Made by a program: the position numbers and the translations under genes. The notes under the pieces were generated by a model. It worked only from the letters and a program-made list of their open reading frames with translations. It made no database searches and was not told the DNA's origin. Of a stretch of 64,000 nt of DNA, positions 55,347 to 63,811 are shown piece by piece; positions within the stretch are counted from its first letter, which is position 1, and every line of letters begins with the position of its first letter. The DNA comes from VRUE01 sp963716735 (GTDB lineage: Bacteria; Actinomycetota; Thermoleophilia; Solirubrobacterales; 70-9), in assembly GCA_963716735.1 (NCBI GenBank), contig OY970321.1, forward strand, positions 434,001 through 498,000, in the 5' to 3' direction.

Positions 55347-56437
55347 CAGCGGACGTTGAATCCTTCGCCGGTGATTCGGCCGATGTCGTTGTTGAGGCCG
55401 ATGAAGAAGAGCATCGCGACCAGTGCAAAGCCGATCACGCTGGCTCGCTCCATCACCCGCAGCGAGACCGGCTTGCCGCGCATCTTCTCGACCAGGCTCC
55501 AGAAGATGTGGCCGCCGTCGAGCGGCAGGATCGGCAGCAGGTTGATCAGGCCAAGGGAGAGGCTGACCAGGGCGAGCAGCAGCAGCGCCGGGGCAACGCC
55601 GAAGTCGATCACCTGGTTGGCGACGTCGCTGGTGCCGACTATGCCCGACACCTGCTTGCGTTCCCTGGCTTCGAAGATGTGGGAGAAGACGTGGACGGTT
55701 CCCGAGGCGACCATCCACATCCGGTCCCAGGCCTGGCCAGCAGCCGCCGAAACGCTCAGGTCCACGGGTTCGCTGCCGAACGAGAAGCCGATTAGGGTCT
55801 GGCCCGCCGTGGCGTCGAATTCGGGACGGACCGAGACCGTCCGCACTTCGCCGCCGCGGTCGACGGTCAAGCGCACAGGGGTCGCGGCCAGGCATCCCTC
55901 CTTCTGGGCGCCGGCGCACTTGTGCGAGCCGATTTCCTCGCGGAAGCGATTGACTCGATCTTCCTTGCCGAGGTCACGGTGGCGATTGCCGTCGACGGCG
56001 ACGATTTCGTCGCCCGGTTTCAGCACACCCACCGCCGGACTTTTGGGCAAAACGGAGTCGACGGATTGGTTCCCCTGGTGGAAGCTGAACATGAACACGC
56101 CGAAGAGGATCGCGAACGCCAGCGCGATATTGACTGCCGGGCCCGCTCCGATCACGACGATCCGCTTCCAGACCGGCTGGCGGTAATAGGCGCGGTGGGC
56201 GACCTCCGGAGGCAGCTCTTCCTCCGGATTCATCCCGGTGATTTTCACGTAACCGCCGAGCGGGATCGCTTTGACCCCGTACTCGGTCTCGCCGCGTTTG
56301 AATGACCAGATCGTCGGGCCGAAGAAGAGGAAGAAGCGCTCGACCCGCATCCCGGTTGCCTTGGCGGCAACGTAGTGCCCGGCCTCGTGGAGCATGATCA
56401 GCAGGCAGAAGCCGAGGAAGATGAGCAGCCAGTTCAT
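55346..56437 (-). CDS. rseP: RseP-type site-2 protease (M50 family)
   Basis: A 363-residue intramembrane metalloprotease. Zinc ligands are in the first helix, HEAGH at 17-21, and the third ligand in LPILPLDGGH near the C-terminus. A PDZ domain lies between (about 125-210). It should cut anti-sigma factors or signal peptide remnants in the membrane. Start overlaps the dxr stop (ATGA). Confidence 0.93.
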   Translation of the reverse strand: MNWLLIFLGFCLLIMLHEAGHYVAAKATGMRVERFFLFFGPTIWSFKRGETEYGVKAIPLGGYVKITGMNPEEELPPEVAHRAYYRQPVWKRIVVIGAGPAVNIALAFAILFGVFMFSFHQGNQSVDSVLPKSPAVGVLKPGDEIVAVDGNRHRDLGKEDRVNRFREEIGSHKCAGAQKEGCLAATPVRLTVDRGGEVRTVSVRPEFDATAGQTLIGFSFGSEPVDLSVSAAAGQAWDRMWMVASGTVHVFSHIFEARERKQVSGIVGTSDVANQVIDFGVAPALLLLALVSLSLGLINLLPILPLDGGHIFWSLVEKMRGKPVSLRVMERASVIGFALVAMLFFIGLNNDIGRITGEGFNVR

Positions 56438-57579
56438 GCCGGAGTCAACCCCCGGACCTGCTCTTCGGTGCGGCGGCGCGCCTCCGCGTCGGCGGCGAAG
56501 AGATCATCGAAGTGGGTGACCCGCTGCGCGGGCATCTCCTCCAGCACCCGCTCGATCGCCGCCCCGATCGCGGTGAACTCGATCCGCCCGTCGAGGAAGG
56601 CGGCGACGGCGACCTCGTCGGCGGCGTTGAGTACGCAGGGCGCGGTCCCCCCCGCCTCGCCCGCCTCCAGCGCCAGGCGCAGGCAGGCGAACGTCTCCGG
56701 GTCGGGCGGCTCGAAGCTCAGCTCGCCCACCGCGGCAAGATCGAGCCGCGGCACGTCGACGTCTGCTCGCTCGGGGAAGTGGAGCGCGTAGGAGATCGGC
56801 ACCCGCATGTCGGGATGGCCGAGGTGGGCCAGCGTCGCACCGTCGTTGAGGTCGATCAGCGAGTGGACGATCGACTGCGGGTGGACGACGACGGCGATCT
56901 TCTCGTAGGGGACGCCGAAGAGGTGATGCGCCTCGATCGCCTCGAAGCCCTTGTTCATCAGCGTCGCCGAGTCGATCGTGATCCGCCCCCCCATCCTCCA
57001 GGTCGGGTGCGCGAGGGCATCCTCGACGCTGACCCCGGAGAGGTCGCTGCGGCCGCGGAAAGGCCCGCCGGAGGCGGTCAGCACCAGTCGCTCCACGGTG
57101 CCCGGTTGCGCGGACCCGATCAACTGGTGGAGCGCCGAGTGCTCGGAGTCGACGGGTATCAGCCTCGCCCCGGTCGCCTCGGCCAGCGCGGTGGTCAGCT
57201 CGCCGCCGATCACCAGGCTCTCCTTGTTGGCCAGGGCGACGTCGATCCCCTCGCCGAGGGCGACGACGGTCGGTCCCAGGCCGGCCGCGCCGACCATCCC
57301 GTTGAGGACCAGATCGGCACCGGAGCCGGCGATCAGCTCGTGAATCCCCCCCTCTCCTGCCAGCACGCGTCCGTCCCAGGCAGAGCGCGCGCATTCAGCC
57401 GCCTCGGCGTCGGCGAGCGCCACGGTGGGCACGCCGTGCCGGCGGGCCTGCTCGAGTGCCGGCTCCCAGCTCGTCCCAGCCGCCAGCCCGACGACCTGCA
57501 GCTCCTCGGAGGCAGCGACGATCTCCAGCGCCTGGGTGCCGATCGAGCCGGTGCTGCCGAGAATGACCAGCTTCTTCAT
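56434..57579 (-). CDS. dxr: 1-deoxy-D-xylulose-5-phosphate reductoisomerase
   Basis: A 381-residue MEP-pathway enzyme that makes MEP from DXP. The NADPH loop ILGSTGSIGTQALEIV is at residues 6-21, VDSEHSALHQ near 150, and the flexible loop HPTWRMGGRITIDSATLMNKG is intact. ATG 57579 has TAGACT 7 nt upstream. Longer starts would overlap cdsA and are rejected. Confidence 0.96.
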   Translation of the reverse strand: MKKLVILGSTGSIGTQALEIVAASEELQVVGLAAGTSWEPALEQARRHGVPTVALADAEAAECARSAWDGRVLAGEGGIHELIAGSGADLVLNGMVGAAGLGPTVVALGEGIDVALANKESLVIGGELTTALAEATGARLIPVDSEHSALHQLIGSAQPGTVERLVLTASGGPFRGRSDLSGVSVEDALAHPTWRMGGRITIDSATLMNKGFEAIEAHHLFGVPYEKIAVVVHPQSIVHSLIDLNDGATLAHLGHPDMRVPISYALHFPERADVDVPRLDLAAVGELSFEPPDPETFACLRLALEAGEAGGTAPCVLNAADEVAVAAFLDGRIEFTAIGAAIERVLEEMPAQRVTHFDDLFAADAEARRRTEEQVRGLTPA

Positions 57580-57586
57580 GTAGAGC

Positions 57587-57592
57587 AGTCTA
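57587..57592 (-). promoter_or_regulatory. Putative -10 of dxr (leaderless)
   Basis: Minus-strand TAGACT ends 7 nt before the ATG at 57579, in the 19-nt gap after cdsA. Confidence 0.45.
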
Positions 57593-57598
57593 AGAGGG

Positions 57599-58492
57599 TC
57601 AGTAGACCAGCTGGACGGCGAGGTAGTAGCCGACGACGATCGTGAAGAAGACGGCGTCGAGGCGGTCGAGCAGCCCGCCGTGCGGGCCGAAGAGCTTGCC
57701 GGTGTCCTTGGCGCCGAGGTCGCGCTTGACCATCGAGGCGAAGAGATCGCCGATCGGGGCGATCGCGGCAACCGCCGCACCGATGATCAGAGCGTCGGCG
57801 CCGGAGAGCCAGTCCTGGTAGAGACCGGCGAACCAGAAGGCCATCGTGCCAATCAGGAAGCCGCCGACCAGACCCTCGATCGTCTTGTTGGGCGAGAGAT
57901 CCGGGGTGATCCGGTGTGAGCCGAACATGCGCCCGGTCGCGTAAGCGGCGGTGTCGGTGGCGAAGGTGCCGACGAGGACGTCGATGAGCAGCGCCGCGCC
58001 GTGATCGGGGAGGTCGCGCAGCAGCACGGCATGGACCAGCGGCAAACCGATCCAGACCGCGCCGAGGACGGTGACTCCCATCGAGACGACGATGCCGTCG
58101 CGGGGCCGGCGCCGTGCTCCGAAGAAGAAGAGCAGCGGGAAAGACGCGGTCGCCAGCAGGAGGACGTTGAAGGCGGTGCCGAAATAGGCGGCTGCGACCA
58201 TCGCGACGAGAGCGATGTAGGCGGCCATCTCCAACGGCCGCTGCGGCGCCGTCATCGCGAAGTACTCGCGCAGGCAGAGCAGGCCGATGGCGGCCATCGC
58301 CACGGCAAACACGGGTCCGCCGAGGACGACGATCGCAATCGCGAAGGCGATCCAGGGGATCGCAACGAGGATCCGCCGCGCGGTCTCGCCGGTGAGAAGC
58401 CCGCCGCGCCGCGGCCGTGGCTGGCGGGGCGGCCGCTCCCGGGGCGGCGGCTCCTCCGCGAACATCTCCTCGTCGAATAGATCCCGGACCAC
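57599..58492 (-). CDS. cdsA: Phosphatidate cytidylyltransferase
   Basis: A 297-residue membrane enzyme that makes CDP-diacylglycerol. The CdsA signature SMVKRDLGAKDTGKLFGPHG, then GLLDRLD, lies near the C-terminus. About seven hydrophobic helices are visible after a basic Pro/Arg-rich N-terminus. GTG start 3 nt after the uppS stop. Confidence 0.93.
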   Translation of the reverse strand: MVRDLFDEEMFAEEPPPRERPPRQPRPRRGGLLTGETARRILVAIPWIAFAIAIVVLGGPVFAVAMAAIGLLCLREYFAMTAPQRPLEMAAYIALVAMVAAAYFGTAFNVLLLATASFPLLFFFGARRRPRDGIVVSMGVTVLGAVWIGLPLVHAVLLRDLPDHGAALLIDVLVGTFATDTAAYATGRMFGSHRITPDLSPNKTIEGLVGGFLIGTMAFWFAGLYQDWLSGADALIIGAAVAAIAPIGDLFASMVKRDLGAKDTGKLFGPHGGLLDRLDAVFFTIVVGYYLAVQLVY

Positions 58493-58495
58493 CGG

Positions 58496-59167
58496 CTAGC
58501 CCCTTGCTCCAAATCGGCGACGGCGGGTCTCGAACTCCCGCAGGGATTCCTCGAAGGCGTCGCGGCTGAAGTCAGGCCAGAGCTCGTCGCGGAAGACGAG
58601 CTCCGAGTAGGCGCACTGCCAGAGCAGATAATTGGAGATCCGCTGCTCGCCGCTGGTCCGGATCAGGATGTCTGGGTCGTGCATCTCGGGCGCGTAGAGG
58701 TGTCGGCGGAACTCGTCCTCGGAGTCTCCCTTGAAGTTTCGCGCCGCGTCGACGATCTCCGCCCGGCCGCCGTAGTTGAAAGCGATGAAGAGGACGATGC
58801 GGTCGTTCTTCGCCGTCGTCTCTTCCGCCCAGCTCATCCGCTCGACCAGATCGTCGGCGACGCCGTCACGGCGCCCGAGGAAACGCATCCGCACCCCTTC
58901 CTCATGCAGCTCGGGGGTCTCGGCATCGATCCGCTCGCCGAACATCCGCATCAGGCCCTCGACCTCGGCTGAGGGTCGCGCCCAGTTCTCGGTCGAGAAG
59001 GAGAAGACGGTCAACTCCTCGATCCCGAGCTCGACCGCGTCCCGCAGGCGTGCCTTGACCGTGTCGGCACCCGCCCGGTGCCCCTCGACGACCGGGAGTC
59101 CGCGCTGCTCCGCCCAACGCCCGTTGCCGTCGGTGATGATTGCGACGTACCGCGCGGAGGTGCTCAC
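58496..59167 (-). CDS. uppS: Undecaprenyl diphosphate synthase
   Basis: A 223-residue cis-prenyltransferase that makes the lipid carrier of cell-wall synthesis. DGNGRWA with the catalytic Asp is at residues 13-19, TVFSFSTENWARP near 54, and IRTSGEQRISNYLLWQCAYSEL near the C-terminus. GTG start overlaps the frr stop (GTGA). Confidence 0.95.
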   Translation of the reverse strand: MSTSARYVAIITDGNGRWAEQRGLPVVEGHRAGADTVKARLRDAVELGIEELTVFSFSTENWARPSAEVEGLMRMFGERIDAETPELHEEGVRMRFLGRRDGVADDLVERMSWAEETTAKNDRIVLFIAFNYGGRAEIVDAARNFKGDSEDEFRRHLYAPEMHDPDILIRTSGEQRISNYLLWQCAYSELVFRDELWPDFSRDAFEESLREFETRRRRFGARG

Positions 59168-59727
59168 ACCTCCAGGATCTCCTCTTCCTTCCCTTTCAAA
59201 TGCTCGTCGATCTCGGCGATCGCCTCATCGGTGTGCTTCTGCAGAGCCGCCTCGGCGCGGCGCTCGTCGTCCTCGCCGGCTTCGCCCTCTTTCTTCAGAT
59301 CGCGCAGGTCCTGCATCGTGTCGCGGCGGATGTTGCGGATCGCGACCCGCCCCTCCTCGGCGACGCCGTGCACCACCTTGACCATCTCGTGGCGGCGCTC
59401 CTCGGTCAGCTCGGGGATCTGCAGGCGGATCACGTTGCCGTCGTTGCTCGGCGTCAGGCCGACGTCGGACTCCTGGATCGCTTTCTCGATTTCACCGATC
59501 GAGCCCTTGTCAAAGGGGGTGACGGTGAGCAGCCGGGCGTCGGAGGTGGCGACGTTGGCGAGCTGCTTCAACGCGGTCGGCGAGCCGTAGTAGTCCACGG
59601 TGATCCGGTCGAGAAGGTGCGGCGAGGCGCGGCCGGTGCGCACGGTGGCCAGCTCGCCACGGCTCGACTCGACCGACTTCCTCATGCGGTCCGCGGCGTC
59701 CTTGAGCAGCTCGTCGATCAGCTCCAC
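59164..59727 (-). CDS. frr: Ribosome recycling factor
   Basis: A 187-residue two-domain protein that splits terminated ribosomes with EF-G. VRTGRASPHLLDRITVDYYGSPTALKQLANV and TEERRHEMVKVVHG are family-typical. Length matches. It lies 19 nt after pyrH and overlaps uppS by 4 nt. Confidence 0.97.
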   Translation of the reverse strand: MELIDELLKDAADRMRKSVESSRGELATVRTGRASPHLLDRITVDYYGSPTALKQLANVATSDARLLTVTPFDKGSIGEIEKAIQESDVGLTPSNDGNVIRLQIPELTEERRHEMVKVVHGVAEEGRVAIRNIRRDTMQDLRDLKKEGEAGEDDERRAEAALQKHTDEAIAEIDEHLKGKEEEILEV

Positions 59728-59746
59728 TGGGTCCTCTCTCCCATTC

Positions 59747-60481
59747 TCAGGGGGCGGCGCTGGAGACCAGCGTGCCTACCCTCTCGCCGCCGACGATCCT
59801 ATCTATGTTGGTCTCGTCGCCCATGTTGAAGACGTAGATCGGCAGGTCGTTGTCCATGCAGAGGGACAGCGCGGTCGAGTCCATCACCTTGAGCCCGCGC
59901 TCGATCGCCTCGCGGTGGCCGATCTCGGGGATGAACTTGGCGTCGGGGTTGATCGCCGGGTCGGAGTCGTAGACCCCTTCGACGCCGTTCTTGGCCATCA
60001 GGATCGTTTCGGCGTGGATCTCGAGGGCCCGCAGGGCAGCGGCCGTATCGGTGGTGAAGAACGGGTTGCCGGTACCCGCGGCGAAGATCACCACGCGGCC
60101 CTTCTCCAGGTGGCGCATCGCGCGGCGGCGGATGTAGGGCTCGGCGACCTCCTTGACGTCGATCGCCGACATCACCCGGGTGTGCTCGCCGATCTTCTCC
60201 AGCGCGTCCTGCAGCGTCAGCGCGTTGAGCACGGTGGCCAGCATGCCCATGTAGTCGCCGGTGGCCCGGTCCATCCCCGCCGCCGCTCCCTGCAGTCCGC
60301 GATAGATGTTGCCGGCGCCGACGACGATCGCCACCTCGACGGCACGCGCGCGCACCGCCGCTACCTGTCGGGCGATCCGCTCGACCTCGGCCGCGTCGGT
60401 CCCGTGCTCGCGCTCCCCCATCAGCGCCTCCCCCGAGAGCTTCAGGAGGATGCGGCTGAATTTGGGCTCGGGCTGGTTCAA
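59747..60481 (-). CDS. pyrH: UMP kinase
   Basis: A 244-residue amino-acid-kinase-fold enzyme. RILLKLSGEALMG is the first strand, VGAGNIYRGLQGA and AAGTGNPFFTTDTAAALRA bind phosphate and UMP. I use TTG 60481, which overlaps the tsf stop (TTGA); no ATG or GTG exists before the first conserved strand. It is in the usual rpsB-tsf-pyrH-frr order. Confidence 0.95.
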   Translation of the reverse strand: MNQPEPKFSRILLKLSGEALMGEREHGTDAAEVERIARQVAAVRARAVEVAIVVGAGNIYRGLQGAAAGMDRATGDYMGMLATVLNALTLQDALEKIGEHTRVMSAIDVKEVAEPYIRRRAMRHLEKGRVVIFAAGTGNPFFTTDTAAALRALEIHAETILMAKNGVEGVYDSDPAINPDAKFIPEIGHREAIERGLKVMDSTALSLCMDNDLPIYVFNMGDETNIDRIVGGERVGTLVSSAAP

Positions 60482-61083
60482 TCGTCGCCGACGCGGAAGT
60501 AGGCGAAGCGTGCCACGCGGATGTTCTCGCCGGTCTTCGCGGCCAGCTCCTGGCGCAGCTCCTCGATCGACTTCGAGTCGTGCTTCTCGGCGTTGACGTG
60601 GGACTGATCGAGCAGGGCCACTTCCTTGGCCCACTTGGAGAGCTGACCCTCGACGATCTTCTCGACGACGTTGTCCGGTTTGCCGTCTTCGCGAGCCTTC
60701 TCCTCGAAGACCCGCTTTTCGGCTTCGCGCTCCTCAGCGGGTATCTCCTCGGAGGAGACGAACTTGGGAGCGGTCGCGGCGACGTGCAGGGCGACCTCGT
60801 AGGCAAAGACCTTGAAGTCCTCGTTGCGGGCGACGAAGTCGGTCTCGCACTGCACTTCGACCATCGCCCCGACCTTGTCGTTGGCGTGGATGTAGGAGGA
60901 GACGACCCCCTCGCTGGTCCCCCGCCCTTCGCGCTTGGCGGCCGAGGCCTGCCCCTTCACCCGCAGGATCTCGATCGCCCGATCGACATCCCCCTCGGAC
61001 TCCGAGAGCGCCGCTTTGCAATCCATCATCGCGGCCCCGGTTCGATCCCGCAGGGCCTTGACGTCGGCAGCGGTAACGCTCAT
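60478..61083 (-). CDS. tsf: Elongation factor Ts, short form
   Basis: A 201-residue EF-Tu nucleotide exchange factor. The N-terminal domain VKALRDRTGAAMMDCKAAL and the core VEVQCETDFVARN with the TDFV contact are intact. Its length is close to the short Thermus-type protein rather than the ~270-280 residues common in actinobacteria, so one core subdomain is reduced. The ATG overlaps the rpsB stop (ATGA). Confidence 0.95.
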   Translation of the reverse strand: MSVTAADVKALRDRTGAAMMDCKAALSESEGDVDRAIEILRVKGQASAAKREGRGTSEGVVSSYIHANDKVGAMVEVQCETDFVARNEDFKVFAYEVALHVAATAPKFVSSEEIPAEEREAEKRVFEEKAREDGKPDNVVEKIVEGQLSKWAKEVALLDQSHVNAEKHDSKSIEELRQELAAKTGENIRVARFAYFRVGDD

Positions 61084-62237
61084 TTGGCGTCACCCTCTTT
61101 CGGAGCCTCCTCGGCTGGCGCTTTCTCTGCAGCCGGCTCCTCAGCTTTCGCTGGAGCTTTCTCCTCGGCAGCAGGCTCCTCAGCTTTCGCCTTAGGCGCC
61201 TCTGCCGGCGGAGCCGCCGCCTCTTTGGCGGGAGCCGCAGCTTTAGCCGTCTCACCCGCGGGTGGCGTGGGGTTGGGGGGGGTCGAGGACGGACTTTTTT
61301 GGTCCGCCCGCAGCGCCCCCCCCTGCCCCGCGACAGGACCCGCGGCCGCAGCGCCCGAACCTTGGGCAGTTGGTGCCGGTTTGACCGGAGGCGCTTCGGC
61401 AGCTTTTTTCGCCGCCGCTTCTTCCGCGATCCGTTTCTCCGCCTCGAGTTTTTCGACCCGCTCTTTCTCTTCCTCCTCCCGCTTCTTTCTCTCCTCTTCC
61501 TCACGTTTGCGCCGTTCCATTTCCTCGGCGATGCGGCGCTCCTCCTGGACGCGCCAGGCGCTGGAGCCCTCGTCGACCGCCCCACCGATCGTGCCGATCA
61601 CCAGCTGGCACGAGCGGATCGCGTCGTCGTTGCCGGGAATGACGAAGTCGATCTGGGTCGGGTCGCAGTTGGTGTCGACCAGTCCGATGATCGGGATCCT
61701 CAGCCGGACCGCCTCGCGGACCGCGATCTCCTCGGTTTTCAGGTCGGTGACGAAGACGGCGTCGGGAAGCCGATCCATGTCGCGGACGCCGCCGAGGTTG
61801 TACTCGAGCTTGGCCAGTTCGGCCTCCATCCCCATCCGCTCCTTGGTCGGCAGCAGGGTGAGTTTGCCCTCCTCCTGCCAGGTGGTCAGCTCGTGCAGGC
61901 GCGAGATCCGCGCCGAGATCGTGTTGAAGTTGGTCAGCAGGCCACCGAGCCAGCGCTGGTTGACGTAGGGCATCTTGCAGCGTTCGGCCCATTCCTGGAC
62001 CGGTCCCCGCGCCTGCTTCTTGGTGCCGACGAAGAGCACCGTGCCGCCGCCGCTGGCGAGCTCGCCGGAGAAGCGGCGCGCGTTCTCCAGCAGCGCCTCG
62101 GTCTGGATCAGGTCGATGATGTGAATCCCGTCCAGCTCGCCGAATATGTAGCGGCGCATGTTCGGGTTCCAGCGTCGCGTCTGGTGGCCGAAGTGGACTC
62201 CGGCCTCCAGCAGCTCTTTGAGGCCTGCCTCTGGCAT
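61080..62237 (-). CDS. rpsB: Ribosomal protein S2 with long C-terminal extension
   Basis: A 385-residue protein. The S2 core ends near residue 222 (RRWNPNMRRYIFGE, YVNQRWLGGLLTN, PIIGLVDTNCDP all present). A tail of about 160 residues follows: first a charged Glu/Arg/Lys helix (about 225-285), then an Ala/Pro/Glu/Lys low-complexity region. Such tails occur in other actinobacteria but this one is long. It is the first gene of the rpsB-tsf-pyrH-frr operon. Confidence 0.96.
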   Translation of the reverse strand: MPEAGLKELLEAGVHFGHQTRRWNPNMRRYIFGELDGIHIIDLIQTEALLENARRFSGELASGGGTVLFVGTKKQARGPVQEWAERCKMPYVNQRWLGGLLTNFNTISARISRLHELTTWQEEGKLTLLPTKERMGMEAELAKLEYNLGGVRDMDRLPDAVFVTDLKTEEIAVREAVRLRIPIIGLVDTNCDPTQIDFVIPGNDDAIRSCQLVIGTIGGAVDEGSSAWRVQEERRIAEEMERRKREEEERKKREEEEKERVEKLEAEKRIAEEAAAKKAAEAPPVKPAPTAQGSGAAAAGPVAGQGGALRADQKSPSSTPPNPTPPAGETAKAAAPAKEAAAPPAEAPKAKAEEPAAEEKAPAKAEEPAAEKAPAEEAPKEGDAK

Positions 62238-62382
62238 TGTCGAACGGTCTCCTTGGGTTTTGGGTGAAGCCCGGCGCCCTAGCCGGGGACTCGGCCTTGT
62301 CAGGCTCAGTCAGGATCCGGGGCGGTCACGACGGGGGTCGGTTTAGGTTTAGAACGGAGGAATTGTAGTGGGGTGCGCCGGG
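62238..62382 (-). promoter_or_regulatory. Leader region of the rpsB operon
   Basis: A TACAAT at 62363-62368 (minus strand) could be the -10, giving a leader of about 120 nt. The leader can form a CCCGGC/GCCGGG hairpin, and AAGGAG lies 13 nt before the rpsB ATG. Contrast with the leaderless genes: space for S2 autoregulation exists, but no known leader motif is certain. Confidence 0.4.
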
Positions 62383-63060
62383 TCAGGCGGTGCGGGCGGC
62401 ATCGAGCGCGGCGACTAGATCTACCGGAAGCTCGGAGCGAAAGCTCAGTGCCTCACCGCTGTCGGGGTGGGCGAAGGCGAGCCGATGCGCGTGCAGGAAC
62501 TGGCGGCACAGGCCGTACTTCCGCTCACCGCCGTAGGTCGCATCGCCGACAAGGGGATGGCCGATGGCGCCGAAATGGGCACGGATCTGGTGCGTGCGCC
62601 CCGTCTCCAGCTTCACCTCGAGATAGGTCTCGGACGCGAGCAGCTCCAGCGCCTCGAAGTGGGTACGCGCCTGACGCGACGCGGCGCCGGATACGGCCAT
62701 CCGGTGGCGTTGCCGCGAGGCGCGACCGATCGGCGCGTCGATGGTCCCGGTGCGCGAGCCGAGGCGTCCACCGGCCAACGCCAGGTAGACGCGTTCGACC
62801 TCTCGCCGGCGGACCTGCTCCTGCAGGGCAGCATGGGTCGCATCGTCGCGGGCGACGACGAGCAGGCCGCTGGTCTCCTTATCGAGCCGGTGGACGATGC
62901 CCGGTCGCTCCGGGTCCGCGCCGCCACCGAGGATCTCCCCCAGCTCGTCGACCAGGGTGGGGCCATGGTGAGAGGGCGCCGGGTGGACGACGAGGCCGGC
63001 CGGCTTGTCGATCACGGCGAGGTGCTCGTCGAGGTGGACGACCTGCAGCTCCGAGCTCAC
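62383..63060 (-). CDS. RluD-family pseudouridine synthase without S4 domain
   Basis: A 225-residue RluA/RluD-type pseudouridine synthase. The catalytic Asp is in GIVHRLDKETSGLLVVA near residue 57, and GRTHQIRAHFGAIGHPLVGDATYGG is the usual late motif. The N-terminal S4 RNA-binding domain of RluD is missing. The target uridine is unknown. GTG start overlaps the lspA stop (GTGA). Confidence 0.9.
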   Translation of the reverse strand: MSSELQVVHLDEHLAVIDKPAGLVVHPAPSHHGPTLVDELGEILGGGADPERPGIVHRLDKETSGLLVVARDDATHAALQEQVRRREVERVYLALAGGRLGSRTGTIDAPIGRASRQRHRMAVSGAASRQARTHFEALELLASETYLEVKLETGRTHQIRAHFGAIGHPLVGDATYGGERKYGLCRQFLHAHRLAFAHPDSGEALSFRSELPVDLVAALDAARTA

Positions 63061-63512
63061 TTCTCTGCCTCGCTGAGGTAGGTCAGCGCCAGCACCATGA
63101 CCCCGAGCGTGATTGCGACGTCGGCGAGGTTGAAGGGCGGCCAGGTGAAGACGTCGACGTAGTCGGTTACGGCCCCGGCCCGCACACGATCGGCGAGGTT
63201 GCCGAAGGCGCCGCCGGCGAGCAGCCCGACAGCGACCCACATCCAGGGCCGGGTCGGGTTGCGGGCGAAGAGGACGCCGACGAAGAGCAGCGCCACGATC
63301 GTGAGAACGACCAGCGCCGCGCCGCCGCCGCTGGCGAGGCCGAACGCGACGCCGCGGTTGTGGACGAGAGTGAAGCCGAGCGGGCCGAGGATGTCGACAT
63401 GCTCACCGGGGACGAGGTTGCCCTCGATCAGCGCCTTGGCACCCTGATCGAGGGCGATGACGAGAAGGCAGAGCGCGCCCGCGCGGACCCAAGCGCGTCG
63501 GGAGGCGCTCAC
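63057..63512 (-). CDS. lspA: Lipoprotein signal peptidase
   Basis: A 151-residue four-helix aspartyl protease that cleaves prolipoproteins. The two catalytic Asp are in GAFGNLADR and PPFNLADVAI; VHNRGVAFGL is the conserved first box. GTG start overlaps the yggT stop. The next gene rluD-like overlaps its end. Confidence 0.94.
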   Translation of the reverse strand: MSASRRAWVRAGALCLLVIALDQGAKALIEGNLVPGEHVDILGPLGFTLVHNRGVAFGLASGGGAALVVLTIVALLFVGVLFARNPTRPWMWVAVGLLAGGAFGNLADRVRAGAVTDYVDVFTWPPFNLADVAITLGVMVLALTYLSEAEK

Positions 63513-63811
63513 CCGGCGATCAGGGCGACGACGATGCCGCGCAGGATGTAGAGCACGATGATGCCGATCATCGGGCTGAGGTCGAGCCCGAAGCCGCCTC
63601 CCCCGATCGGCGGGATGATGCGGCGGAAGAGGTTGAGGTAGGGATCGGTGGTCTCGGAGATGAAGTCGAGCACGGCCCGCAGCGTCGGGTTGTAGGGCAT
63701 GCGCGGGATCCACGACATCAGCACCCGGATCAGGATCAGGATGATGTAGACGAGGAAGAGCGCGCCGACGTAGTCGGCTACGTCTCCCCGGGCGATCGCA
63801 AGCAGCATCAC
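63509..63811 (-). CDS. YggT-family membrane protein
   Basis: A 100-residue protein with two membrane blocks and the typical SWIPRMPYNPTLRAVLDFISETTDPYLNLFRRIIPP segment (shown in parts) followed by a hydrophobic C-terminus. YggT proteins lie near ftsZ/sepF clusters; role unclear. GTG 63811 and ATG 63808 both overlap the proC stop. Confidence 0.88.
   Translation of the reverse strand: MMLLAIARGDVADYVGALFLVYIILILIRVLMSWIPRMPYNPTLRAVLDFISETTDPYLNLFRRIIPPIGGGGFGLDLSPMIGIIVLYILRGIVVALIAG

Noticed and set aside
61295..61325. GGAC-TTTTTT-GGTCC stretch resembling a terminator
   Set aside because: It lies inside the rpsB coding tail (Lys codons on the minus strand) and the T-run is in the loop, not after a stem.
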